NCBI GenBank assembly: GCA_014238285.1 | Contig: JABABK010000027.1 | Coordinates: forward strand, 1 to 44,017 | Length of the DNA: 44,017 bases | Direction of reading: 5' to 3' | Source of the DNA: Hellea sp. | GTDB taxonomy: Bacteria; Pseudomonadota; Alphaproteobacteria; Caulobacterales; Maricaulaceae | In this document: piece after piece, positions 35,582 through 43,419 of the stretch | How the letters are laid out: each line of letters opens with the position of its first letter | Position numbering within the stretch: the first letter of the stretch is position 1 | Position numbers and translations under genes: made by a program | The notes under the pieces: model-generated | Seen by the model: only the letters and a program-made list of their open reading frames with translations | The model's database searches: none | What the model was told of the DNA's origin: nothing

Positions 35582-37129
35582 TTATTCTTTGACCCGGTAA
35601 TAATATCGCACAGGGCGACCGCTCCGCATGACAGTAACAGCAATACTATCCGTAAGCCCTAAGGCGTTCCATAAGGGATTTTGGCCTGAATGCAGCCACT
35701 CATCATTGACCTGCATAATCACATCACCGGATTTCAGGCCTAGCGTTTCGTAAAACTCATTATCGTCAACATCCTCAAGCTTCATAAGGTTAAACCCGCT
35801 GGCCTTATGCTCGCCGGGCTTAAAATGCTCAGCCAAGGTTGCTTGCTGGGCTAATTGATTATTAAGCCAAGACCGCAATAGAACGATCTTGCTTTTATCT
35901 CGCAGAACTCGGTCTTCAGGCGCCGGGCGGATACGATCAGGATGATTTTGTCGCAAGCTATTTGAATCGCTCGCATCATTGCTACTAGTTTTATCTGAAC
36001 CCGCTTCTCCGAGGCTTTGTTGCATCAATATATATTCTGGCTTGCCGTCATTATCGATAATTACGCGGTCTTTAAGAACCTCAACCAGAATCACCTGCTC
36101 CAGCACGGAGTCACCTTGATAATAAGTTTGGACATGACCTGTATCTATGAGTTTTACTATCGCTCTGGATTCTTCAGCGACGTCTTGCACGAACGTGCCT
36201 TGCAAGCGCAGAGGCAGTTTGGATTTTTTCAGTTCTAGAGCTTTGGAGCGTTTAACATTTAGGCGCGCGAGCTCACCATCGATGTAATATTTATAGGCCG
36301 AGAATGACTGCGTCCCTTTAACATAGAGGCCATTAATCAATACGATCGGGACGCTGTTAAATCCGAGCGACTTACTCAGGTCGACATCTTGATCAATGGC
36401 ATCTGCAAATTTTTTTTGGGACAAGCAGGTTTTAAAAGCGGCTTGATCAAGACCTAATTGCTCGCCGATCAAAGTAAATCGTTTGACCTTAAGATCATCA
36501 GATGCCCCATAAATAGAGCTTTGGAAGTCCCACTTAACATCTGACTCGCTTTGCTGATCTGCAGCACAACGCACAGCATTGGCGGCCCCGCGTGCATAAC
36601 GGTGAAACCCTTGCGGAAAATCATAATATGAAAAACTAACCGCCTGCCCATAATGATTTTCAATTTTCTCTAAGGCCGGCTGTAAGCGCACGCAATGGCT
36701 CGACTGATAGCTACAAAACACGCTGAGGCGCACAGGGGCTTTAGAGTCCCCTTTAATAGGACGTTGATCGACTGGCAAAACAAGGCGCGGCGGAAATGGC
36801 GGCTCCAAAAATAACTCTGCTGAAAAAGGGTCAGAGCTACCCGATGCATTATGTTCTTGCTGAAGGGTTTTGACTAAATTTTTAAGCTGGTCTTTACGAA
36901 GTTGGTAAGTCTGCCACTTTGTATCAAACAAAGCGACCCGTAGCGGTTCATCAAGCTGTGCTAGGGTGATTTCGCGGCCATTGACCCGGCCAACCAATGT
37001 TTCTGAGGTTTTAAGTTTTGCATTAGATACACTCTGCGATATTTCCGGGGATGTGTTTTGGACAGACCCTTTTGGCTCACAAGCCGCTAACATAATTGCG
37101 CAAATTAAACTCAACCAAATTTTTGTCAT
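35582..37129 (-). CDS. lipoprotein fusing a DsbA-like thioredoxin fold to GspC HR and PDZ domains
   Basis: A 515-residue lipoprotein (lipobox LAAC, Cys17). Residues about 45-92 resemble a SurA-type N-terminal helix region (GRVNGREITLAQLDEPLRVAL). Residues about 115-290 are a DsbA-like thioredoxin fold, APVRLSVFCSYQSSHC to the cis-Pro region FNSVPIVLING. The expected CxxC is altered: the first Cys is Ser143 and only Cys146 remains, with an extra Cys139. Residues about 304-370 (LPLRLQGTFVQD, VQTYYQGDSV, VIIDNDGKPEYIL) match the homology region of GspC/PulC, and the end (LKSGDVIMQVNDEWL, ITVMRSGRPVRYYY-like) is its PDZ. It may chaperone or sort type II secretion substrates in the periplasm. The secreted PPC enzymes are next door. 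The function is inferred. Confidence 0.8.
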   Translation of the reverse strand: MTKIWLSLICAIMLAACEPKGSVQNTSPEISQSVSNAKLKTSETLVGRVNGREITLAQLDEPLRVALFDTKWQTYQLRKDQLKNLVKTLQQEHNASGSSDPFSAELFLEPPFPPRLVLPVDQRPIKGDSKAPVRLSVFCSYQSSHCVRLQPALEKIENHYGQAVSFSYYDFPQGFHRYARGAANAVRCAADQQSESDVKWDFQSSIYGASDDLKVKRFTLIGEQLGLDQAAFKTCLSQKKFADAIDQDVDLSKSLGFNSVPIVLINGLYVKGTQSFSAYKYYIDGELARLNVKRSKALELKKSKLPLRLQGTFVQDVAEESRAIVKLIDTGHVQTYYQGDSVLEQVILVEVLKDRVIIDNDGKPEYILMQQSLGEAGSDKTSSNDASDSNSLRQNHPDRIRPAPEDRVLRDKSKIVLLRSWLNNQLAQQATLAEHFKPGEHKASGFNLMKLEDVDDNEFYETLGLKSGDVIMQVNDEWLHSGQNPLWNALGLTDSIAVTVMRSGRPVRYYYRVKE

Positions 37130-37156
37130 AAGATTTTATATCTCTATTTTACATAA

Positions 37157-37179
37157 AACAAAAGCGGCCCAAGGGCCGC
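37157..37179 (-). terminator. intrinsic terminator after the PPC-SGNH gene
   Basis: GCGGCCC (37164-37170) pairs with GGGCCGC (37173-37179). On the minus strand it is followed by a T-rich run (TTTTGTTTTA). It lies 27 bases past the gene end and before the start of the GspC-fusion gene, so that gene needs its own promoter or read-through. Confidence 0.75.
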
Positions 37180-37205
37180 CCTTACCATTCCCCCAATATA
37201 TGGAA

Positions 37206-38519
37206 TTACTGGTCTGGGTTTGATGCCCACATAAAATCAGCAATGGTCGTTTGAGTTGCGACGTTCGGGTGGAAGCAATCTCCGCCATTGATATTATTTT
37301 TGGTAAAGTCAAAGTTCGCCATGCCATCATTATTTTGATCGACATATTCAGCGACAACTTCGATACCATTTGGGTTTTTCCCATTAGCATTGCTATTATA
37401 AGCAGCGGCTTCATCGCGCAGAACTTCATTATAAAGCTGCTGAGCTGCGGCAACAGCATTATGGCGCTTATTCTTGCCTTCGCCGTTATATTTGCCGCCT
37501 TTAGTCACAATCTGACAAACGTCAAATGTGGACCATAATGACTTACAATTCACACCTGAATCGTTTTGCTGTTTCCCGATGCCCGCATCACGAAGGTTCT
37601 GAACCTTTGCAACACTACCTAGGTAAACCGTGCCGCCCTGAGGCAGTCCTGTCATAAGCGTATCAAGACCGGCCTGAACCGCGCCGCGCCATTCACTTTC
37701 AGAATAGAGCGGATCATCACAAACTGAGGCGTCCGTGCAATTACGGCTACAAATGTCATTGCCGCCTAAAACGACTTCAACATGATCAGGAACAGGAGAC
37801 CGGGCTACGATTGCAGCCGCTTGCTCAGCAAAATTTGGCTCTGACCCATTGTCGCCGCCGTTAAACATCTCAGCACCAGTAGTCGCACCGTTATGAGCGG
37901 TAATCGAACTATCCAGAGACTTATAACGATCATGAACACTAAAGACTAAATCAGATGATCCATCGAACCATGAATGTTCAGGTTGATCGCCACCTAGCAA
38001 GCAAGCCAATTCCCAAAGCAAGACATTGCCGGAGCAATCCGCCGCAAAAGCACGGGTAATACTGTCACCAGCTGCCGCGGTATTCGAAACCGTTACGGTA
38101 GGCGGTGGCGGTGTTACGCTATAGCTGCCTGTTAATGTCGCGCCGCTAAAAGTCTCAGAAGCGTAAACAGAGATATAGTAAAAGCCGGTTTCTGGATTGG
38201 CAAAATAACAAGTCTCGTCATTTCCTTCCAGATATGGGCGACAATCATAGTCAAACCATCCAGGATCCTCACCGTGTTTGACATAGAGATCCGCATCACC
38301 ATTTCCGCCTGCCACTGAAATGACAAGATTTGTCGCCCCTGCCGGGACATCAATTTTGAAAAGGGCTTCATCCCACCAGCTTTCTGCAACGTTGACAGGT
38401 ACATTATTCTCTAGTGTAGACGTTTGCGCGAACGCAGGTGCGGCTGTCATAACAAGCGCTGCAACACTTAATAATAATCGTTTAACCATTACTTTTTCCC
38501 CAATTTTAGACATGTTCAT
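37206..38519 (-). CDS. secreted SGNH/GDSL hydrolase with N-terminal PPC domain
   Basis: A 437-residue secreted protein. The signal peptide ends near residue 31 (APAFA). A PPC domain (about 36-135, with GNGDADLYVKHG and the disulphide pair DCRPYLEGNDETC) precedes an SGNH esterase/lipase domain: Ser153 in AAGDSITRA, Asn254 in LGGNDIC, and Asp414/His417 in DCFHPN. It likely hydrolyses ester bonds in a lipid, carbohydrate or polymer outside the cell. ATG 38519 and the ATG two codons on share a GGAGGA site; the later ATG at 38489 also has GGGGA. PPC domains are common in type II-secreted exoenzymes and occur in the two complete subtilases here. Confidence 0.88.
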   Translation of the reverse strand: MNMSKIGEKVMVKRLLLSVAALVMTAAPAFAQTSTLENNVPVNVAESWWDEALFKIDVPAGATNLVISVAGGNGDADLYVKHGEDPGWFDYDCRPYLEGNDETCYFANPETGFYYISVYASETFSGATLTGSYSVTPPPPTVTVSNTAAAGDSITRAFAADCSGNVLLWELACLLGGDQPEHSWFDGSSDLVFSVHDRYKSLDSSITAHNGATTGAEMFNGGDNGSEPNFAEQAAAIVARSPVPDHVEVVLGGNDICSRNCTDASVCDDPLYSESEWRGAVQAGLDTLMTGLPQGGTVYLGSVAKVQNLRDAGIGKQQNDSGVNCKSLWSTFDVCQIVTKGGKYNGEGKNKRHNAVAAAQQLYNEVLRDEAAAYNSNANGKNPNGIEVVAEYVDQNNDGMANFDFTKNNINGGDCFHPNVATQTTIADFMWASNPDQ

Positions 38520-38624
38520 ATATCCTCCAAATGACTATGCTTAATTTATTTTGTATTTTGAATGAGCGTTCAATATAAACTCCACGCCCATTTGTCAAGT
38601 AGTTTTCACTACCTTATATTTTGA

Positions 38625-38653
38625 GACAAAAAAAGAGAGGCAAAAGCCTCTCT
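38625..38653 (-). terminator. intrinsic terminator after the first subtilase
   Basis: AGAGAGGC (38634-38641), loop AAAA, GCCTCTCT (38646-38653); on the minus strand a run of seven T follows. It is 43 bases past the stop at 38696. Confidence 0.88.
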
Positions 38654-38695
38654 CCTCATCACTAAACTCATTATGGAGTTCTATGCGTATTCTGC

Positions 38696-40498
38696 CTATT
38701 CGACGAAGAATTCCATCGTACCAGTTTCAGAAACAGTGATTTTACGTCTCTTTCTGTGCTTAGCACCATCGTCATCCTTTACGGTCAGGAAAGGACGATA
38801 AACGCCAGGAGCCGAGAATGTATGTGTCATGGATGCATCACTTTTGAAAGCCACACCAGGCTCCATCCACCAGTAATAGCTGACGATCTCTCCATCAGAA
38901 TCCGAGCTATTCGCACCGACAAAACGGCAAGTCAGACCATCACATTTCACCCACCAGCGAGCGACAGGTGCTTCGTTAGCACCACCGCCAGAACCATCAT
39001 CAAATGTGCCTTCCAAAGTTACGTTGGCAAATGACTCATATCCGTCAAGCATCACATGATAGGTTCCTATCTCAGGCGCAGCAAAAGTGCAGGTTTCTTC
39101 ATTACCAGTTAAATAAGGACTACAATCAAAGGTGGTTTGGGTCGGTTTTGATCCAAATCGCACATAAAGATCAGCATCGCCTGTACCGCCAGACATCTTA
39201 AACTCTAAGTTCGTAGCGCCAGCCGGAACTTCCATCGTGTAGTAGATTTTCTCATCGACGGCGCCTGCTATACCTGTCTTGGCAACACCGTTCTCCAGAA
39301 CATTATCTGAAGGCGGTGGCGGTGGCGGTGGTGGCGGTGGTGGGGTTGTCCCTTCGCATCCATCGACCAAAGAGTCAAAAGCCGCTTTTGCCTGAACGAT
39401 GCCATAACCATATTTTGTGTCACGTCCGGCAGCGCCCTTATCAAGGGCCGTAGCGTTTAAAGCCGCGCGGATTTCTTCGCCCGAACAATCTGGATAGTGA
39501 CTCCACACAAGCGCGGCTACACCAGCCACATGAGGCGTTGCCATGGACGTTCCGGACCATGTGGCGTATTTATTGCCGGGAATGGTAGACTTTACAGCGA
39601 CACCCGGAGCCGCGATTTCGACTTGGTTGTTATACTGGGAGAAATCGGCAACTGTTCCAGAAGAATCGACAGCAGCTACAGATACTACGCTATCATATGA
39701 AGCAGGGTAGCTTTTCGAGCTATTGCCATCATTACCAGCGGCAGCAATATTTAATACACCAGCGTCACGAGCTCTATCAAAGGCTGCTTCTTCAGCTGCG
39801 CTTGATCCGCCGCCGCCTAGGCTCATACTAATGATATTGGAACCAGCGTCAGTACACTGCTCAACTGCTTTAGCCATATCTGAACCATAGGCCCAGTTAC
39901 CATTATCGTCGAAAACTTTGACGATATGCAGGTTGAGTTTATTGCCAGGGTTTACGCCAACAACACCTTCGTTATTTCCGCCAAGCGCTGCGATAGTACC
40001 GGCTACATGAGAGCCGTGCCCATCGCCATCATTATACCAATTGCCCGAATCATTACCACCGTAACCGTCATTACCTGTTACGCGAACGGCCTGAAGATCA
40101 ATGTGAGACCGGTCAAAACCAGTATCTGTGATACACACAGTTTGATTACCTGTTCCAGCATCGCTCAACTGCTGAGCTTGAACCATTGTAATGCCATAAG
40201 GCGTTTCTTCGGCCATCAAATAACGTTTTGGGTCGATTTCTATGGATAGAATATTCGGATCACCTTTAAGTTTTTTGGCTTCTGCCTTTGGCAGAACCGC
40301 CGCGACAACATTTTGTCTTGGAATTACTGTTTTAATCTCGCCTTTAGCACTGGCAATTTGGGTTGAAAAATTCACCCGGGCATTGTCTTTATACTGAATA
40401 ACGTAGCGTTCTGAGTCTGATGATGTTTGCGCAGTTGCAATTGTGCTCATGCCCATAGCAATGGTTGAGAGCAATAATGTTCTTTTCAATGAAGTCAT
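38696..40498 (-). CDS. secreted subtilase (I9-S8-PPC-PKD)
   Basis: A 600-residue secreted serine protease. The signal peptide ends in IATAQ. The inhibitor I9 propeptide spans about residues 28-95. The S8 domain has Asp125 in DTGFD, His161 in DGHGSHVAG, Asn256 in AAAGNDG and Ser318 in SGTSMATPHVAG. A run of eleven prolines links to a PPC domain (GTGDADLYVRFG, DCSPYLTGNEETC) and a C-terminal PKD domain (SSDSDGEIVSYYWWM to the end). ATG 40498 is chosen because a GGAGGA site lies 8 bases upstream, inside the longer frame that opens at 40522. It is paralogous to the next two subtilases. Extracellular nutrient scavenging is likely. Confidence 0.93.
   Translation of the reverse strand: MTSLKRTLLLSTIAMGMSTIATAQTSSDSERYVIQYKDNARVNFSTQIASAKGEIKTVIPRQNVVAAVLPKAEAKKLKGDPNILSIEIDPKRYLMAEETPYGITMVQAQQLSDAGTGNQTVCITDTGFDRSHIDLQAVRVTGNDGYGGNDSGNWYNDGDGHGSHVAGTIAALGGNNEGVVGVNPGNKLNLHIVKVFDDNGNWAYGSDMAKAVEQCTDAGSNIISMSLGGGGSSAAEEAAFDRARDAGVLNIAAAGNDGNSSKSYPASYDSVVSVAAVDSSGTVADFSQYNNQVEIAAPGVAVKSTIPGNKYATWSGTSMATPHVAGVAALVWSHYPDCSGEEIRAALNATALDKGAAGRDTKYGYGIVQAKAAFDSLVDGCEGTTPPPPPPPPPPPSDNVLENGVAKTGIAGAVDEKIYYTMEVPAGATNLEFKMSGGTGDADLYVRFGSKPTQTTFDCSPYLTGNEETCTFAAPEIGTYHVMLDGYESFANVTLEGTFDDGSGGGANEAPVARWWVKCDGLTCRFVGANSSDSDGEIVSYYWWMEPGVAFKSDASMTHTFSAPGVYRPFLTVKDDDGAKHRKRRKITVSETGTMEFFVE
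39312..39344. repeat. GGC/GGT trinucleotide repeat coding for polyproline
   Basis: A run of GGN triplets on the plus strand encodes eleven prolines between the S8 and PPC domains of the first subtilase. Slippage here would change linker length in frame. Confidence 0.85.
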
Positions 40499-40582
40499 GT
40501 AGACTGTCCTCCAATTTTTCATCGAGAAAGGGGTTGGGTTATATTATTAAATTCCTCGATCCTCTTCTCTCTAAGGTATGTC

Positions 40583-40612
40583 GCTGACAGGAAACTGACC
40601 TGAGCTGTCAGC
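40583..40612. promoter_or_regulatory. inverted repeat with clustered GTCAG elements
   Basis: GCTGACAG (40583-40590) and CTGTCAGC (40605-40612) form an 8-base inverted repeat. Between and after it are two more copies of the GTCAG core (CTGACC at 40595, GCGTCAGC at 40617), giving four in about 40 bases. It is about 90-115 bases upstream of the first subtilase start, a good place for an operator array. The binding protein is unknown. Confidence 0.45.
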
Positions 40613-40633
40613 TTTGCGTCAGCTTTTAGAAGA

Positions 40634-40658
40634 CAAAAAAAGAGGGCCAAGGCCCTCT
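40634..40658 (-). terminator. intrinsic terminator after the second subtilase
   Basis: AGAGGGCC (40641-40648) pairs with GGCCCTCT (40651-40658); on the minus strand a run of six T follows. About 30 bases past the stop at 40688. Confidence 0.88.
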
Positions 40659-40687
40659 TTCTAACTCTACAATTTCAATTTTGAAAT

Positions 40688-42520
40688 TTAGTTCGGCGCA
40701 CCTGTCGGGCGTGAAACGACATCTGACTGAACAGTCACTGTAGGTCTCAGTCTCGATTTAGCTCCGTCATCATCTTTCATACTAAGAAGGATGCGATAAT
40801 CGCCAGGTGCAGTGAATGTATGCGTTACAACTGAGCCACGCATGCTCGGTACTCCCGGCTCCATTTTCCAGAAATAACGGACGATTTCACCATCGCTATC
40901 GTAAGAATCGCTGGCATCAAATGTACACGTTAGATTGACACATGAGTAGTCCAACGCAGCAACAGGTGGCTCATTAGGCGCATCACCGCCCGTATAGTCA
41001 CCCAGAAGTGTCGCACCCGTATAGGTGCTATAAGCGTTTAGCAACACATGGTAAGTACCGGCTGCCGGAGGATTGGCATAGGTACATTCTTCATCATTGC
41101 CGACATTCCATGAACGACAATCATAATCTGACGTAGTTGGAGCAGAACCATACTTAACATATAGATCGCCATCTCCGGTTCCGTCACCTTCAGTTAATGT
41201 AAAGATCAGATCAGATGCGCCTGCTGGCACTTCTAATGTGAAGAATTGCTGGTTACCTGTTTCGCCACCAAGATCAGGAATAGGCACGCCTTTTTCCATT
41301 TCTACAGGAGCAGGCGGAGGAGGAGGTGGTGGTGGTGTACCCGTATCACATCCATCTGCTAACAGATCGAATGCATCGCTAGCCTGAGCAATACCGTAAC
41401 CGTAACTATTGTCATAGCCCGCATCACCTTTATCCTTAGCAGAATTTGATAGTGCAAACCTAATCTCTTCAGCCGTACAACCTGGATAATGACTCCAGAC
41501 TAACGCAGCTACGCCAGAAACATGAGGGGTTGCCATAGACGTCCCGGACCATGCGGCATACGTATTACCTGGTAGAGTCGATAGGACACCTACACCAGGA
41601 GCTGCCAGCTCAACTTGATCATTAAATGCTGAGAATCCAGCCTTAACTTCAGAAGAGTCTACCGCTGCGATAGATACCACACTATCGTAAGACGCAGGAT
41701 ATAAATAATCACTCGTGCCGTGGTTACCAGCCGCAGCAATATTGATCGCGCCACCAGCAAATGCTGCATCAAACGCTGCTTCTTCTATATCACTTGGTGC
41801 GCCGCCGCCAAGGCTCATACTGACAACATTCGAGCCAGCATCGACACAAAAGTCCAAAGCATCGATAAGATCGGCACCACCGTACCAGCCGCCGCCATTG
41901 TCAAAGACTTTGACGATGTGCAAATTCAAATTGTCGCCTGGAATGACACCAACAACGCCTTCGTCATTGCCGCCAATGGCTGCAATCGTACCCGCGACGT
42001 GCGTCCCGTGACCGTGACCGTCAAAATCCCAATCGCCTGTAGCAGCGCCGAAATCACTTCCGGTTACGCGTAGAGCCTGATTGTCAATATGAGAAATATC
42101 ATAGCCAGTATCCATGACACAGACTGTCTGACTTCCAGCAGCTGCGCCGGAAACCATCGGCGCTTGTACCATATCAATACCATAAGGCACTTCTTCAGCC
42201 ATCAGAAAACGGCGAGGTTCAGGTTCCATCAATAGAACATTTGGATTGCCTTTTAGGCGGGCTGCGGCCTCTTTAGTCAAATAAACAGAAACAACATTGT
42301 GACGGTCTAATACTTTATGAACATCAGCATTCATGCGCGCCAAACCGCGCTCCATAGCGTCTCTTGCATTATCCTTATATTTAATCAGGAAACGTTGAGT
42401 GTCCCCCTTCATAATATATTGATTTTCGGATGCGTTAAAATTCGCATCTTGCGCGAAAGCTGGCGCACTGGCCATAGCAGTCACAGCGGATAGTAGTAAA
42501 CAGGTTTTAAAATACTTCAA
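40688..42520 (-). CDS. secreted subtilase paralogue (I9-S8-PPC-PKD)
   Basis: A 610-residue secreted protease with the same plan as its neighbour: signal peptide ending APAFA, I9-like propeptide (RFLIKYKDNARDAMERG), S8 domain with Asp137 in DTGYD, His171 in DGHGHGTHVAG and Ser328 in SGTSMATPHVSG, a proline linker, PPC domain (DGDLYVKYG, DCRSWNVGNDEEC) and PKD domain (SYDSDGEIVRYFWKM). The frame is open to 42562, but the start is TTG 42520 with GGGAG 6 bases upstream, which also gives a normal signal peptide. The promoter region holds two CtrA boxes and a 22-base inverted repeat. Tandem duplication with the flanking subtilases is clear. Confidence 0.93.
   Translation of the reverse strand: MKYFKTCLLLSAVTAMASAPAFAQDANFNASENQYIMKGDTQRFLIKYKDNARDAMERGLARMNADVHKVLDRHNVVSVYLTKEAAARLKGNPNVLLMEPEPRRFLMAEEVPYGIDMVQAPMVSGAAAGSQTVCVMDTGYDISHIDNQALRVTGSDFGAATGDWDFDGHGHGTHVAGTIAAIGGNDEGVVGVIPGDNLNLHIVKVFDNGGGWYGGADLIDALDFCVDAGSNVVSMSLGGGAPSDIEEAAFDAAFAGGAINIAAAGNHGTSDYLYPASYDSVVSIAAVDSSEVKAGFSAFNDQVELAAPGVGVLSTLPGNTYAAWSGTSMATPHVSGVAALVWSHYPGCTAEEIRFALSNSAKDKGDAGYDNSYGYGIAQASDAFDLLADGCDTGTPPPPPPPPAPVEMEKGVPIPDLGGETGNQQFFTLEVPAGASDLIFTLTEGDGTGDGDLYVKYGSAPTTSDYDCRSWNVGNDEECTYANPPAAGTYHVLLNAYSTYTGATLLGDYTGGDAPNEPPVAALDYSCVNLTCTFDASDSYDSDGEIVRYFWKMEPGVPSMRGSVVTHTFTAPGDYRILLSMKDDDGAKSRLRPTVTVQSDVVSRPTGAPN
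41313..41337. repeat. GGN triplet repeat coding for polyproline
   Basis: A GGA/GGT triplet run encodes the proline linker between the S8 and PPC domains of the second subtilase. It is shorter than, and differs in codons from, the matching repeat at 39312, so linker lengths have diverged. Confidence 0.8.
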
Positions 42521-42657
42521 TTTTTTCTCCCTTTTGAAGCTTAAAATCAATGCGAGACACATTGAAATTGCAAAAAAAATTCCCCAGCTTTCAACAATAG
42601 AAAACTGCTGTTAACCCACACTTCTATGTTGCGGTATTTATCTCGTCTCTTAGAAAC

Positions 42658-42679
42658 CTTATCACAAAACTGTGATAAG
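42658..42679. promoter_or_regulatory. 22-base perfect inverted repeat upstream of the second subtilase
   Basis: CTTATCACA (42658-42666), spacer AAAC, TGTGATAAG (42671-42679). The arms pair over nine bases. It is about 140 bases before the TTG start and 50 bases past the end of the EF-hand gene. It could be an operator or a weak terminator for the EF-hand gene; the poor T run on the minus strand favours an operator. Confidence 0.55.
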
Positions 42680-42690
42680 CAAAGCGAAAT

Positions 42691-42705
42691 TTAAAACTTT
42701 ATTAA
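42691..42705. promoter_or_regulatory. CtrA box 1, subtilase promoter region
   Basis: TTAA at 42691-42694, seven bases, TTAA at 42702-42705: a perfect TTAA-N7-TTAA. It is about 170 bases before the second subtilase start. The region is AT-rich, so a chance match is possible, but a second copy follows 6 bases later. Confidence 0.5.
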
Positions 42706-42711
42706 TGTGTC

Positions 42712-42726
42712 TTAAAGCTAAATTAA
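42712..42726. promoter_or_regulatory. CtrA box 2, subtilase promoter region
   Basis: TTAA at 42712-42715, seven bases, TTAA at 42723-42726. Second perfect TTAA-N7-TTAA, two helical turns (21 bases) from the first, ending next to the EF-hand gene stop. Phased tandem sites would allow cooperative binding. Confidence 0.5.
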
Positions 42727-42727
42727 T

Positions 42728-43282
42728 CTAAAATCTGCTGCGATTACGCTGGATTTGTTCCGCGCATTCTCGATCAGATAGTTTTTCCTTTGTCGGGTCC
42801 TTACGGCGGGGAACTTCTAAGACTTGCATTAACTCTGCATGTTTTAAGGTCTCACTATCATCCGTATCATGGCGCTTAAACAGCTTCATCAGCGCTGCCT
42901 CAAATTCGGGTCTTGAAACCTGGTTGTCATAATCAATATCAAAACTTAGGTTTCCGGGCAGAGCATCTAAGGAGCCAAGAGCAGCAACCCGCCAGTCTTC
43001 AAGTTCAAATAAGGATACACGGCCATTATTGTCCTTATCCGCCCGTGAAAAAGTATCTTGAACGCCCACCTTGGCCTCAGATTGACTAACAACATAATCG
43101 CCGTCTTGATCAAACCCCGCAAAAACCAAGGCCGCTGGCCGGATGACCGTAATAGGCCCCTGAACATGCGGAATAGACGGTAATTCCTGTTCCTGTTGAT
43201 CCAACGTTTCTATGGCGTCTTGGCCTAACGCCAAAGCCGACACGCTCAATAAAACCAAAACAATAATCAACAAACCGCGCAT
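42728..43282 (-). CDS. secreted four-EF-hand calcium-binding protein
   Basis: A 184-residue protein with an N-terminal signal peptide (RGLLIIVLVLLSVSALALG). Four 12-residue EF-hand loops are visible, all with Asp at positions 1 and 3 and Glu at 12: DQDGDYVVSQSE (58-69), DKDNNGRVSLFE (82-93), DIDYDNQVSRPE (115-126) and DTDDSETLKHAE (139-150). The ATG at 43282 has a GGGAG site 5 bases upstream; the frame opens at TTG 43294. It lies between two subtilase genes on the same strand. Subtilases are often stabilised by calcium, so a periplasmic calcium-buffering or chaperone role is possible but unproven. Confidence 0.88.
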   Translation of the reverse strand: MRGLLIIVLVLLSVSALALGQDAIETLDQQEQELPSIPHVQGPITVIRPAALVFAGFDQDGDYVVSQSEAKVGVQDTFSRADKDNNGRVSLFELEDWRVAALGSLDALPGNLSFDIDYDNQVSRPEFEAALMKLFKRHDTDDSETLKHAELMQVLEVPRRKDPTKEKLSDRECAEQIQRNRSRF

Positions 43283-43370
43283 GACAACTCCCAAGCCTAT
43301 AGACTTATATTAAAAGGTTTCCGGCAAATAAGCACTTTAATTCTTCGCAATATAGGGCGGATAGCAGTTA

Positions 43371-43396
43371 CAAAAAAGGGCCCCCAAAAGGCCCTT
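43371..43396 (-). terminator. intrinsic terminator after the third subtilase
   Basis: AAGGGCC (43376-43382), loop CCCAAAA, GGCCCTT (43390-43396); on the minus strand a run of T follows. It lies 24 bases past the stop at 43420. Confidence 0.85.
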
Positions 43397-43419
43397 CAAA
43401 TCAATATTATTCACTGTGA

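Noticed and set aside
39312-39344. GGN-rich tract as a possible phase-variation switch
   Set aside because: The unit is three bases, so slippage keeps the frame; it only alters linker length.
42658-42679. Terminator for the EF-hand gene
   Set aside because: The hairpin is good, but the minus-strand sequence after it lacks a clear T run, so it was listed as a possible operator instead.
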